From positions 574,487 through 638,486 of the forward strand of contig BCIK01000008.1 in the NCBI GenBank assembly GCA_039545295.1: a stretch of DNA of 64,000 bases, read 5' to 3'. This document shows, piece by piece, positions 1 through 12,110 of this stretch. Origin of the DNA: Udeniomyces pyricola (Eukaryota > Basidiomycota > Tremellomycetes > Cystofilobasidiales > Mrakiaceae). The position numbers were made by a program, and so were the translations under genes. The notes beneath the pieces were generated by a model. The model was given only the letters and a program-made list of their open reading frames with translations, did not search any database and had not been told where the DNA came from. Position 1 is the first letter of the stretch. The number at the start of each line of letters is the position of its first letter.

Positions 1-744
1 CTGCGTTCGACCCCTTTCCTTTTTCTTTTCCGCCCTTTTCTCTCCCCCCTCTCGAGGGCCACCGCACGAACGCCATCATTTCTCGCTAGCGCAGCTGTCC
101 TGATGGTTTAGTAGGCGGTCGGTTTCTTACCTCGGGTAGTGAGCTCATCCTCGCTTTGACTCCTTCTCTCTTCGCTCGCCATTATTTTTATTTTGTCCTG
201 GTTGTTTTGCTCTTTCTTGATATCTTCGTCGCCCTCTTTCATTTTCACTCACTACAATCTCTCTCGCCTCCCTCCACACGTCTACTCCACCCCCATGCTT
301 GCACGCTCACTCCCCTTCGCATCTAGATTTGTTCTGGCCTTATCCGCCTCCCCTTTTTTTTCTCCTCTGTCCTTTCAACATATGTGTGTAGACTACGCAC
401 GCGTCATATCAATGGTTCTCAACATCCACATAATCTTGGCTTGGTCTTCAAGGGGGAAATACCGAAATACCGTATGTGTCCATGTGCAGCTCCGCGAATA
501 TATGAAAGGTTATAATTAGAAGATCATGTCAGGGCCCATGCATCAGATCGGCGTTGTCGATATGCAAGGATATCTGCGGATGGACACCGGATATCCCGAT
601 GTTCACGATCTCTCCCCAACCGACTATCGTCTTTCACTCTTTAAGGAGTGCCTGTTTTCAGCCAGCGCACCTCGCCTCTCTGATCCTAACCCTGGACTGT
701 TAATTCTGAACTGTCTACTTCCGTTCATCATCATCGAAATCATC
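1..744. other. Non-coding leader region, no supported gene
   Basis: This stretch precedes the first gene. It is pyrimidine-rich, especially 1-60 and 180-370, as is usual for promoters and leaders in this window. An in-frame ATG at 526 would extend the following protein by 73 residues, but the added segment is not membrane-like and looks less plausible than starting at 745. A short open frame at 193-519 has no recognisable content. Confidence 0.4.
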
Positions 745-3162
745 ATGTCGACCCTTTTATCTCATCGATCCTTGACCTCTCTCGCTCTCTTTCCGCTCGC
801 ATTTCTCTCGCTCGGCTTCGAGCCTTCATCCCTTCTCCTTCCCTTCCTGCTTTCTACCCTCCTCGACATCTCTTCTTCGTATCACCATGACCAGCATCCT
901 CATTGCTCCAGTATGTCGACTTCTTCGATGTTACTTGGCCGTTACTTCCTCTCGACCGTTCCATTTCTCCTTCCCGGAGCGACAGCCGCAGTCTGGACCG
1001 AGATCCGATCAGCCTTGACCCAACCGAGCCACTCCGCCCTCGTCTTATTACTCCTCGGTGTCCCATTCGTATGCCTCCCTTTGAGCCTCATCTGGGTTTA
1101 TGGCATGTACGTCTCCAATAAAGCCTGTTCCATGGTACAGGTCGGACAGTTGAGTCCGAATGAGATTCTGGCCTTTCCCGTCCTGTATGCGGCGGGCATG
1201 GGCCTTGTATCGCTTATTTCACCTCTTGGGCGCCAGGTTCGTCCGTCGATTCGTACTTTGATCGCAGCCCACTCCATCTATCTTTCTCATTATTATTTTT
1301 TCTATTCAATATTTACCTCACGGATGTTGACGTATATAGCTTGGCTTACCTGACACCCATGCATCGAATATAGGGTATTTGGACACCGATCAGTGGCTTT
1401 CTTCTCGAGTCGAATCTTGCGCTCGTCGCCCTCGGAGGGCCTGTGATTCTCGATTTCCAAATCGCCCTTCTCGCCGTCCTCCTCCATCAAGTTTCGCCAC
1501 TCCGCTCCTTCCTTGAGAATGCTAAATCTGAACACGATGGGAAGGCTCAGTACGCTGATTTGTTGCATGATGAACCCGAGTCGACGATCGATTGTGAGGA
1601 GCGTCGGGAGCCGAGGGAAACGGACGCTCTTCTCGACTGGCCGGCTATGACTGTCCCAACGACTACGACGTTGACTACTACTACACCTGCAGCAGTAGGC
1701 AAGGCTCGTCAACTGCTTTCCGCTCCATATTCGTCCATCAACAGAGCTTACCATCCTGTGGTTGACGACGAAGTACTTGTTCCTGCCAGAGCTTCACGTA
1801 TTACTCTACTCTCCCTCTCCAGCTTGCTTGTCCTCGCGCTCGCCATCCAACCAGCCATCCTCGGTCCGGTGACCCGTATCAGCTCAGCTTATCCTCTCTC
1901 AGCCTATACTCCAGTCTCCCTTGCATGTGTCTTACCTCCTCGTCTTCCCGTATCCTCAAAGATGACCCCACTCGAATCCTACCTCGCCGAAATCCGTCGT
2001 CTCGCACCCCAAGCGAGGATCCTCTTGCTTCCCGAAGCCGCCCTGGACGTCTCGACCCAAACCGATCTCGAGGCCGTCGAGCACGTCGCTAAGAGCTTAC
2101 GGGTATTCGTCGGCGTGAGTGTGCTGGGACCGAGGGAGGAAGCATGGGATGGGAAGAAGGCAAATCGAGTCATTTGGGTAGGGGAATCAGGCTCGTTGGG
2201 AGAGTATCGAAAGGTCAACACGGTGCCTCGTAAGTTATTCTTCTATTCTTCTTCCAGGGGCCGATATGCGGGGTGGTCCAGAGACAAAATGTGGGCTTCT
2301 TGTGTCATCGCTCCCAGCTGAACTAGGCGATGCTAACCAACAATTCATGTCATTCCTTCTTTCCTGCCCATGATACTTAATTACCCATCGTTCTTGCGCC
2401 GGTCATGGAATCACAGTGGCCGAATCTTTTTCCGTCTCATCCGGCACTTTGGCCCCACCTACCATCTCAATACCTCTTTCTCCTCCTTCCCACATTCCCA
2501 AGACCACTTGGTCTCCCATCGGACCTGATCATACACGAACTATCCACTTGACATCCGTTATCTGCAACGACCTCTCCTTTCCCTCCCTCTTCAGCCGCAT
2601 CATCCCTTCAATCGCATCCACTGACGATGACGAAGAGGACCCTCGTCACCATGGTCAACGAGGGAACGACGAAGGTTATTACCCTCAGTTGATGCTGGTC
2701 CCTACGAGCACGTGGTCGCCCAGTATAGCATCGTCGCTTTTCCATCAGGCGAGGATACGCGCGATCGAACAACATATCCCGGTCCTCGTATGTGATGGTG
2801 GTCGGCATGGTGGGTTGAGTGGGTTCGTCGATGAATGGGGGGTCGTGAGGGAGAGGAGAGAAGGGAAAGGAGGGGATGGAAGTTTTGTCGTCCCTTGGAA
2901 GGTCGGATGGGAACATGATGAGGGCGTGGGTCAGAAGAAGACACATGCACGGGCCGGTTGGTATATGGGGGAATTGGGAGCGATCGTGGGGTTGAGCGCA
3001 GTATGGGGGATGAGTGTGTTGGTTGAGTGGGCGTTCTTCACCACTAGATTGATCGAAGGGAGTCACGGGGGTGAGATGAGATCAGACACGATCATGGAGA
3101 GGGCTGAGGGGATCATCAAGCGATTGGGAATCAAGGTGGGAGGGAGAATTTGGTGGGCTTGA
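745..3162 (+). CDS. Lnt-like carbon-nitrogen hydrolase (apolipoprotein N-acyltransferase-like), membrane protein
   Basis: Spliced from exons 745-1236, 1374-2229 and 2417-3162, giving 697 codons plus stop. The N-terminal third (exon 1 and the start of exon 2) is a series of hydrophobic segments, so the protein is probably membrane-embedded. Exon 2 ends in a nitrilase-fold domain. The expected Glu-Lys-Cys triad can be read: Glu in LLLPEAAL, Lys in GEYRKVNTVP just before the second intron, and Cys in SVICNDLSFP in exon 3. A further hydrophobic segment follows near the C-terminus (GAIVGLSAVWGMSVLVEWAF). This arrangement of membrane helices around a periplasm- or lumen-facing nitrilase domain is that of bacterial Lnt, which acylates lipoproteins. 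Eukaryotic members of the family exist in fungi but their acceptor is not clear, so the exact reaction here is an inference. The start is uncertain: ATG 526 is in frame upstream. Confidence 0.8.
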
Positions 3163-4220
3163 GAAAGGTTCAGAGAGGGTGTGTTACAGAGCAACAGGAG
3201 GAGAAGGAGCAGTGCCGGGGATTTACTGCAAAGTCATGGTAGTCGCGCACCAGCTGACGGAGGTGAGGATGTTGGGCAGCTGATTTAAGGTGATCAGCCG
3301 CCGGCTAGGTAGTCCAGAGCTGTCGAGCTCTGAGCACGTATAACGTACGTAGGGAAACGAAGAGACGAAAAGGCAGGCTCTTTTGTTTGTTTTGTTTCTT
3401 TAATCTTTTCTTTGGCAGGGCTGACTATGAGGCGGAGACGGCTTCTTTCCTTTTCTCTTTCTTGAAAAAAAAAAAAAAAAAAAACCTGTTGAGTATCTTT
3501 ACTACATAGTACTACTCCCTACTTGTCTTGCAGCGCCATCGATCCATGACGTCGACGTCGAGCTTTTCTACGACTGTAGCCGCTTCTTGATTTGTGTGAT
3601 ATAATCAAGGATCTGCCTAATTGTTTTCATAGTCGCTTGTGGCTATTTACGTAGTTGATACTATTGGGAGTGCTGCTGACGGCTTTCAATTCTTGCAGTA
3701 TGTACATTAGGGTTGACGATAAGTATGTAGTAGCTTGTACTGGTGATATATATGTAGGCGATCGTTGCGCATGCATGATGCTATAGGATATTTCAGTACG
3801 TACGTCGCGAGTTTGGCCGCATGCAGGTCTTGGCAGATGATCATGCAGATGATGCGGGTGCGAGAGGCACTGTATGATGGAAAACACTGGCTTGTAGTAC
3901 TAAAGTTCTCAGACCAGGACTGGGCGTATACGTATATGTGTTCCAACAGGCCGGCGGATGGTATATGGCATGCACTGCGCTGAACATTCACGTAAAAGCT
4001 ATGCGAGTGAAAGGCCACGTCATTTGGGCCGCTTGCCGGATGCGGCCGAGCACAGCTTTGTCGATTAAGTGGACCAAGATCCGGCACCCCTACCCACTCT
4101 TCAAGACCATCAGGTGTTCCCCACAGCTTGGCCCCTTCTTCGCTCCCCCTTCAACTACCACTGTCATCCATCGGACTCGTCCCATCCACATCCCCCTGAC
4201 TCTCACAGACACCGTCTCTC
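3163..4220. other. Intergenic region between hydrolase and annexin genes
   Basis: Contains the 3' flank of the upstream gene, an A-tract at about 3465-3484, and the promoter and leader of the annexin gene. Short open frames between 3627 and 4200 lack coding character. Nothing else was recognised. Confidence 0.4.
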
Positions 4221-6971
4221 ATGTCTTGGAACAATTATCAACAACCTCAGCAACCCCAGTACCCACCTTACCAAGGGGCGCCTCCCCAGCCGTCTTATGG
4301 CCAGCCGCCTCATCAGCAGCCGTACGGTTAGTGGTCATCCTTGTCATGCTCCAAAGAGAGAGAACCCCTGAGCTGCTGATGGGACATGTCCCCAATCCGT
4401 TGCTCAGATGGAGGACGTTTTGCCTCGCGAACAGCCGGCCGAGCCAGACTACTGACGACTGCGTCGCGAACGCGAACGCGCGTCTATGTTACACGTCAGG
4501 ACAAAGCACCTGATTCGCTCTCTCCTTTTTTTTTTCTTTTTTTTTCTCTCTTGGTTCCATTAAACCTGTTCATCTGGTGCCCACCTGAAACCTGTCGTCA
4601 TTCTCATTCAACACGCGATGTTGATCGATCCCAGGGCAACAACCTCCGTATGGCGCCCAACAACCATCCTACAATCAACCTCCTCCGCCGCCGCCCCAAC
4701 AGCCGTACTATGGCGGTTCGTTGCAGCCCCTCTACCTTGCGATCCAGCTTCGTTCGACCGAATCTCCCTATATCTAGTACATACCTGACCGCCGGTCTCC
4801 ATCTTAACCTTCTTCCTACAAAGCAGGTCCGCAAAACGCGTCAGGCCCTCCCCCGCCTCAAACGTCCTATGGCGGCTACAACGCCCCACCCACAAACCAA
4901 TACGGTGCTCCCCCAAACTCAAATGCCTATGGTTCTCCCGCGCCTCATCCGGGATATGGTGCCCCTCCTCCTCCTGTCTCTCACAACGCCTACGGAGCTC
5001 CAGCTCCCCCTACGGGAGGTTACGGCGGCAGCGCTCCTCCTTTTCCCCAGGGCGGACAATTGATGTTTTTGGGAACCGAGGTCAGCCCACTTGAGGGAAT
5101 GAACATGGGCATGCCCCTGCCTGCTCCTATGGGTACGTCAAAGGCCATGGCTTTCTCAGTTAGGGAAACCAGTGGAGTTTTGATCGAGTCATCCACGAGG
5201 ATATCATCTTTGATGAGAATCTTTTCTGACGCTTTCTTCTCGCTTTGACGGTTGATTTCATCTTTTCTCTCTTGATTATGAGCAGGTTATGACCCGACGT
5301 TTGACGTCACTCGCGTGCGAAAAGCGACCAAAGGTGGGTTTGATCGACTCGTGGCCTTGCAACCATACCTTTCTTTCCCTTCTAATCTTGTCTGTTCTTG
5401 CTATCACCTTTTCCGAGACTCACGATCCTTCCGCATTTGTCTGTCTCTGCTTTTATTTTTCCTTCTTTTCTGTCTGGCTTTTCTTTTTCGAACTCGTCTT
5501 CAGGATTTGGCACGGACGAATCGACCCTGATCGCTGTTCTCGCGCCTCTATCGGCACTTCAGATGAACGCGCTCGCCCGGACATTTGAGGCCCAAGTCGG
5601 TCGGTCGCTCGTCGTGACACTCGAGAAGGAAACGCGCAGTTGGTTCTGTGAGACGTTGAGAGGACTCGTCCTCGGTCCGCTCGGATACGATTGTTGGTTG
5701 ATTCACCGGGCATGCGCAGGACTAGGTACGTAAAGAGGAAGCGTTCTCTGTGCTTTCAATGTTTACCTCTCCAGTCGATGGGTCGGCAGGGTTTAGAGCC
5801 TTGTTGTCTTTTTTTTTTCGTTTCTCCTTTCTGATTGTCTCATCGTCGTTACTGACTTCGAATCTTTGAGGATTCTAGGCACGCACGAAGACTTACTCAA
5901 CGAAGTCATTCTCGATCGAACGAACCTAGAGATTCACTTGCTCAAGACCGCCTATCGCGCCATCTACAACAACGACCTCATCTCTGTCGTCAAGGGTGAA
6001 CTCTCGGCCAAAACGGAAAGGATGTTTATGTACGTCCACCTTTTCGTCTCCTTTTCTATCTATGTCTATCGTTCCTATCTCTCTTTTGGAAGGATCGTTG
6101 ATTGATGTACTGCGTAGTATTTGGTCGAGTTGACTTTTGGCTGACCACATTCATCCCTCAACTTCTCGATTCGTTTTTTTTTTCGGATTGAATTGTACTA
6201 TTCGGTATCTCTTTCTTATCCACCACTGCCTTTCCTTTTCCTCTCTGATGTAGCATGGCCCTCCAGGGCGCGCGGGATGAATCTCCTTATGCGAATCCGC
6301 AAATGGTTCAACAAGACGTTGGGACCCTCACCAAGGCGGCCCGGGGCCTTGGAACGGACGAGATCGCCATCCTCGGTGTCTTCCTCACGCGGTCACCCGC
6401 CCATCTTGCCGCTGTCGCTTCGGCCTACCACCAATCGACGAGCCGCCCGTTGAGCGCCATGGTCAAAGCCGAATTCAGTGGTCACATGAAAGACGCCTTG
6501 ATGTTCCTCGCGCGGGGCGCCGAGAAGGGTCGGGAAGTGAGGGCGGCGGAGATGTTGGAGGAGTCGACGAAGGGCTTCGGAACGAAGGATGAGCGGCTCA
6601 TTTGGAGGGTCGTCCGAGGTCATTGGACGAGAGGGTATGGCGAGTGGGAAGGCGTCAAGCGAGCGTACCAGAGCTTGTACGGAAAGAGTTTGCAGGCGAG
6701 GGTCAAATCGGATACGTCTGGAGATTACTGCGTGAGTCGCTTTTCTTGATGTGGTTTTACTTTTTTCTTGTTTTTTTTTTCTTTTCGTCTTTGTTGTACG
6801 CGATACTTATCACAATCTCACTCCCCCTCTCTCTTCCCTTCTCAACCTTCTCACACGAAAAAAAAAAAACCTTTTCTTCAATCCAACCCCCCCCCCCCCC
6901 ACCCCCCTCATGGACCTCGAATCTCTCCGTTCTCCTCCCAACAGAAACTCTTGATGGCTCTTTGCCAGTAG
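4221..6971 (+). CDS. Annexin with Pro/Gln/Tyr/Gly-rich N-terminal tail
   Basis: Eight exons: 4221-4326, 4635-4715, 4827-5132, 5286-5333, 5504-5725, 5879-6029, 6254-6731 and 6945-6971, giving 472 residues. Residues 1 to about 164 are a low-complexity tail of YGAPP/QQP-type repeats, typical of fungal annexins. The remainder holds four annexin repeats, recognisable by their type II calcium-loop starts GFGTDES, GLGTHED, GLGTDEI and GFGTKDE. Annexins bind anionic phospholipid membranes in a calcium-dependent way and act in membrane organisation or trafficking. The last exon encodes only eight residues (KLLMALCQ) and matches the conserved C-terminal end of repeat four. The frame is maintained through all seven introns. 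The gene is followed by a long homopolymer-rich region containing N bases. Confidence 0.93.
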
Positions 6972-8071
6972 GAACGCAAACCATACGACGGTAGCAACTC
7001 CCCCGCCCCTCCCCCCCCNNCNCCNTTCCGGTCTATCCATTTACCCATCTCCATTTCCCTTTCTTGACTTCTTCCATTCTCACGTGGAACATCCTGACAT
7101 GTGTATATATATATATGTACATAAGTATTCATAATAGATGTCTAGTTGTGCAATCGGCGTTGGTAGGGCTTGATCGCTCCCCTTCCCACCCCCCCCCCCC
7201 CCCCCCCGCGCGCGCGAAATAGAATCGCTCATGCAGATGCGTCGCCGTCAAGGCGGAAAGATAGTGGTTGTCATAAGTGTCATATTACGCTGGGCGCGCC
7301 ATCTACAAAAAAAAGCGTCAAGAAGTAGTAGTACGGCCCGTTCGTTACACTAGGAGTTGACTTCCCTGAGAAGCCCAGAGATCAGTAAGAACAAACCAAG
7401 AAAGGAAGAAAAGAGCCCCCCCCCCCCCTCACCCAAAAGAGATCAAGGACAAGGCCCGCCTGCATCATTCGAGGATGGAAAGGGAGAAAACCATAAACAT
7501 TGTCTTTTCTTTGTATCGTCGCGACGGTCAACAAAAAAATATAAAGAGGGGGGGGGGGGCAGGACCAAGGACCAAGGATCAAAGATCAGAGGAAAGTAAA
7601 GGTGAAGAAACCGAGAGAGAGAGAGAAAGAAAGAACAAGAAGGAAAGAAGACAGGGGAGAAGGGGGAAAAAAGGNGGGGGGGGGGGGGGGGNGGAAAAGG
7701 GAAAGAGAAAGACGCAAAAGACGTAGAAAAGCTGAGGTTTGAGAAGAAGAAAAAGAAAAAGAAAAAGGCACAAACCGTCGGGAAGAAGAGATGGGGCCGA
7801 AGAGGAAAAGGGGAGATCGAGTGAAAGAAGGGGAAGGAAGGAGGGGGGGGGGGGAGGGAGGCGACAACCGGGGTAGGGTAAGGAAAAAGCAAAGATACCA
7901 AAAGAGAGGGAGAGAGAGAAACAAGAGAGAGAGAGAGAGAGAGAGCAGAGAAGAAAACGACGAGATATGGCAATAATGACAAGCTCTCAAAGGAGATGGG
8001 CAAAGAAGGGATTGGAGATGAAGATAGAATCACAACGAGGAAACGCGGAGTTAGATTAATTAGCTAGCTGG
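6972..8071. repeat. Homopolymer-rich intergenic region with ambiguous bases
   Basis: About 1.1 kb between convergent genes. It contains C runs (6889-6900, 7009-7024, 7188-7207), G runs (7549-7559, 7676-7692, 7848-7855) and GA-rich tracts (for example 7916-7946). N bases occur at about 7019-7025, 7675 and 7692, exactly at the homopolymers, so they look like unresolved run lengths rather than scaffold gaps. Open frames here are simple-sequence artefacts. Confidence 0.7.
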
Positions 8072-8440
8072 CTACGAGAGGTACTGAGAGGAAGCTTGAG
8101 ATGGAGCAGGCCCCCATTGCTGTTGCTGATGCGACGGCGGGTGTGGAGGTTGATGCGAAGCCTGTTGCTGTTGCTGCTGCGACTGCTGGTAGTGGATCGG
8201 TTGCGAGTGCGCCGAGGGTTGGTTGTAATGATGGTGGTGCTGCTGCTGCTGATGATGAGACGAATGGCTAGGGTGCATCGGCTGCTGCTGAGGAGGCGGC
8301 GGTGGCGGCGGTGGCTGCTGATGAGAGAGGTAGAATTGCTGTTGCTGCTGTTGGTGATGCGAAGGCGGGTGAGGAGATTGAGCGGAGGCTTGTTGAGCGT
8401 GGAAGGAAGGCGATTGTGACGTAGATGCAGGTGGCTGAGC
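8072..8440 (-). repeat. Gln/His/Pro-coding trinucleotide-like repeats in the Mbp1 tail
   Basis: The last exon is built from CAG/CAA/CAT/CCG runs that encode poly-Gln, poly-His and poly-Pro blocks. Tracts of this kind are length-variable and typical of transcription-factor activation or phase-separating tails. The opposite strand is open by chance and yields Leu/Arg-rich frames. Confidence 0.7.
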
Positions 8441-11400
8441 CGGACCTTGTGGGTGAGACGAAGACGAAGCCAACGACGATGACGAGGAAAGGCCGTGGGT
8501 AGCTTGCGCTTGTTCCGACTCGAGAGCCTGAACCACACAAGAAGTCGAGCCGAGGAAGATGGACCGTGAGACAGATCAGTCTGAGTCTAGCAACAGCAAA
8601 CAGGCCGGTCTCACCGAACAAAGAGGAGAAATGATAGAAGAAAAACTACAGAGCAAAGGAAACAGGTAGATCACCACATACCTCGAGCAAAGCTTCAATA
8701 ATGTTATCAACGTCACCCTCTCCTTCAGCATCAACACCAGCGGCCGCCTTCACAATCATGCGCGACTTGACCAGCTCGTCACCTGTTCCCCTCTCCTTCT
8801 CGAGCTGAAGGAACTTGCGGAACGTCTCCTTCCTCTTCTCCTTACCGCCCCGAACAATATCTCTCAGCCGCTCGAGTTCGCCTTCTTTGCCCTCGGCGAG
8901 TAGCGATGACAAGCCCGCGTTTGCCGCTTGAGAGCTCGAGGCTGAGGCATTGCCTTCGCGCTCGGCCTGACTAGCTCGCCACTCCTTCCACCCCTTCTCG
9001 TAACGGTCTTCCAGTTCGCGCTCAAGCTCGGTTTCAAGTCGCGACAACTCTTGCAGGCCATCCTCGACCTGGCTGCCGAGTTTGACGCGCATCGCTTCGG
9101 CCATACGTCGCGTCTCGTGGATTTCGGCCTGGATGTGGTTGACGAGCGTGTTGGCCTGGACGAGATCGCGCTCCTTTCCTTGGAGCTCGGCATCGAACGA
9201 CTGGGCGAGTGACGAAAGCAGATGGGTGAGTTCCATCGTCGTCCGGCCGGCGGCGAGCTGGGCAGTAGTGGAGTTGTAGATCTTGGGTATCAGGGGCGGG
9301 GGAGGATGCTGGCCACTGCCGTTGGTACCGCTCGCCGACGCGTTTGGGACGGTATTGCCGTTGGCTCCGACAGCAGGGGAAGCGTGGTTGATGTAGTTGG
9401 CGTTGGACGAGCGACCGTCTAGAGATTGGGGGAAGGCTGGGTTGGTCGCTTGGGGTGACGATCGGAATCGTTCGTCCTCGAGGATGTAGTCTTGGGCCGT
9501 CTTGCCGTCTCGGTTGGCGATCTTGGGGTCGGCTCCATGGTCGAGGAGACTCTTGACAAGTCGCTTGGATCTCGCGCGCGCCGCGAGCGTTAGGGCTGTC
9601 TCTCCGTCGTCGTCCTGAAAGTTGATGACATCGCCGAGTTCTTTTGGGTAATCGGCCAGGCGACCGAGGATGGTCTCCATGTAATACCGCGCGGCGTGGG
9701 TCTTACCCTTAGAGAGGGCGACGTCCGAGATGTGGTGGAAGACGGTTCGATTCTGCTTGTCAATGTTCAGCGTCGAGCGATGAAGAAGCTCGTACAGCTC
9801 GGGAAACTTGCGGACGTCGTAGTTGTTGGAGAACATGACGCTCCGCATGAGTGCCGTCTGCTCAGACTGATTGACGCGGTAGATGTCGGCGCCGGCGGTG
9901 AGGAGCAGCTTGACGACGCGGATGCGACCCATGGCGCATGCCCAGTGAAGAGCAGTATGGCCATCGTCGTCGATTGGCACGTTGGGATCAAAGTCGAGCG
10001 GTGGGTTCATGAGGACCGAAGGGATCTGGGACGACTCGGAGATGAAGTAGTCGAGGATGAGGTCCTCGTATCTCTCGGGGCCAACGTACTCTTCAGGTGG
10101 AATGTAGACGTTGTCGAGCTGCGCGCCGTCAAGCGTTTGATGGCCCGGGTCCGCGCGTTGACGGCTCGTCGAGGGCTCGTATCCGTCCTTGAACTTGCGT
10201 TTGCGCTTCGAGGCAGAGCTGTGACCGTCATCATACTCGTCGTCCGAGCCGTCAACTGGACTGGGCGTGCGCGAGTTGGTGCTCACCGCGCTTGATATAG
10301 CGTCGTCGCCCGAGAAGGTGTCGTCTGGATCATGGCTTCCTCGGGCGGCAGCTTTTCTCTCACGCTCCCGCTTGTCTTTCTTTTCAGCAGCGACCTCTTT
10401 GGCAGCAGAGGCTTTGGCTTGAGCCTGGGCAGCCATATTGGCGGCGCGCGAGATCTGGCGCGACGAAAGGGCAGGCGTCGACGGTCCGGCCGCGTCGGAC
10501 GGTCCTCCGTTCGCGCTCGTCGAGGACGCATCCATCTTGTTCTTCTTTGGTCTGACGGGGATAGCGGTAATGTGCTTGGGCGCTTGAGGAGGAGAATCAG
10601 CCGTCGGGATGTAATCGATGATGGGTCGCATGAGATCTTCGACGTTGTACTGCTTGGAGAGGGCCAGGCCGCGTTCGATAGGGACCCAGGTGCCTGGAAC
10701 CAAGTAAGAAAATGAGTGAGTCAATACGGATGCGTCAGCAGAAACATTCTAGCCAGTTTCCAAGTGATGTGTGTCGAGAGACGGTGCGGCAGAAATTCTC
10801 GGCGTGTGCCCGATGCGCGACGGCGTCGAGGCGGTGGTTCCCCCGTCCTTGGCCTCGTCCACCCGCGCGCGAGGGAAGCTAGAGGCGCGTCGGTCACTCA
10901 TTCATCCCATTGCTCCTCGGCGGTATGCGTACGGCCGAATGCCCGACATGGCTGTCCGAGACTTTGGACACCAATATTGAACGGAACGATCTGGGAACAT
11001 ATCCTCGCGAGCTCGTCGCGAGCAAACTCGGAAGGGCTCGCGCGAAACGATGCTCATACACCCCAGAACTGAGGCAAAGCAGCCGGTCGTAGAGAAGGAT
11101 GGGGAAGGATAGGCTCACCCTGATATTTGCCGTAACCTCCTTGGACTTTCTCGTGCTCGCCCTTTTGGACCTCCCGCTCGAGGACTCTCGTCCGTTGAGG
11201 CTTATCGAATCCGGCGACCTTGAGGATCTGCGTCGCGTTGAGCCACGAATCCGACCGACGACGCATCACGGCCACCGTCTTACAGATCCTGCACGCGTGA
11301 AATGAGACGGGACGCGATTTGAACCGCATCAGCCTCGTCGCACCAAATAAATGCCGACTACAAACCCGGGTCTTAAGAAAGATAGACATACATTTCGTAG

Positions 11401-11777
11401 ACACTGTGGTGCAATAAAATCGCGGAGCAGACAGTCGAAGGGATGCGAAAAGGGGTGTCAAAATCACGTATGCCGAGTCAGCTGGGGGATCGAAGCTCAT
11501 GCGGTTGGACGTGATCCTGGGTACTACGACGCTTTCGCGAGGGCAGAAAGTGCTCACGGAACGCCAGAGTAGGTGGCCTGTGAAAGATCAAGTGGATCAG
11601 TATGTCTGTATGGAGAAGAAAGAGCTGAGAGCCTGAGTGCATGGTCGGCCCTTGACCTGCTCGAGGAATCGCGCGTCGAAGCGAAGGGGAGACCATGGAG
11701 GGGAAGGGGGAGCCACGGACCTTGAAGATTTGAGTTCCCTCTGGGACAGCGCTCTGTTCTCCCTTTGACTTTGCCAT
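8072..11777 (-). CDS. MBP1: Mbp1-type APSES/ankyrin transcription factor (MBF DNA-binding subunit)
   Basis: Exons in transcript order: 11721-11777, 11558-11577, 11392-11403, 11119-11288, 8682-10693 and 8072-8527, giving 908 residues. The KilA-N/APSES DNA-binding domain (about residues 17-120) is split over five exons and includes [48 protein letters not shown] and TWVPIERG. Ankyrin repeats follow: [16 protein letters not shown] at about residue 328 and [14 protein letters not shown] at about 441. A charged coiled-coil region covers roughly residues 590-725. The tail (about 758-908) is rich in Gln, His, Pro and Ser. Homologues bind MCB elements (ACGCGT) and switch on G1/S genes together with Swi6-like partners. 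The spacer between APSES and ankyrin contains an R/K-rich segment that could act in nuclear import. Exon three is only 12 nt but is required to complete PVYEM. Confidence 0.95.
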
Positions 11778-12110
11778 GGTGAAGGGATGATGCGGTGTGG
11801 GGAGATGTTTGTATCGAGCCACGTATGAATGGGAGAAAGGGTGGGGGGGGGGGGGGGGAGGGAGCAGAAGGTAGTATATGGAGGAAGTTGAGCGCGAGCT
11901 TGCTCGAAGAGTAACCGGGAGGGCAGAGAAAGCCGGCGAGAACCTCATTTCCCATTTGCTTTACTACCTCGGCATCATGATAATCTACCTACCGATTTTC
12001 TAAGAATTTGATCGCGTCCTTCTACTCTCCATCTGTTCATTACGCTCTACTCTGATAAACTTTTGTGTCACACAAGTGCCTTGCTGTGAATCTAGTTGTT
12101 CGGGGTGTCA
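11778..12110. other. Promoter of the Mbp1 gene and 3' flank of the carrier gene
   Basis: A 333-bp spacer upstream of the minus-strand Mbp1 start and downstream of the minus-strand carrier stop. It contains a G run at 11843-11858. No ACGCGT autoregulatory site was seen in it. Confidence 0.4.

Noticed and set aside
8096..8419. Leu/Arg/Met-rich open frame on the plus strand
   Set aside because: It is the complement of the Gln/His repeats of the MBP1 tail, open only because of the repeat composition.
11290..11340. tRNA-like B-box GCGGTTCAAATCGC on the minus strand
   Set aside because: No matching A-box or acceptor stem; it lies in an intron of the MBP1 gene.
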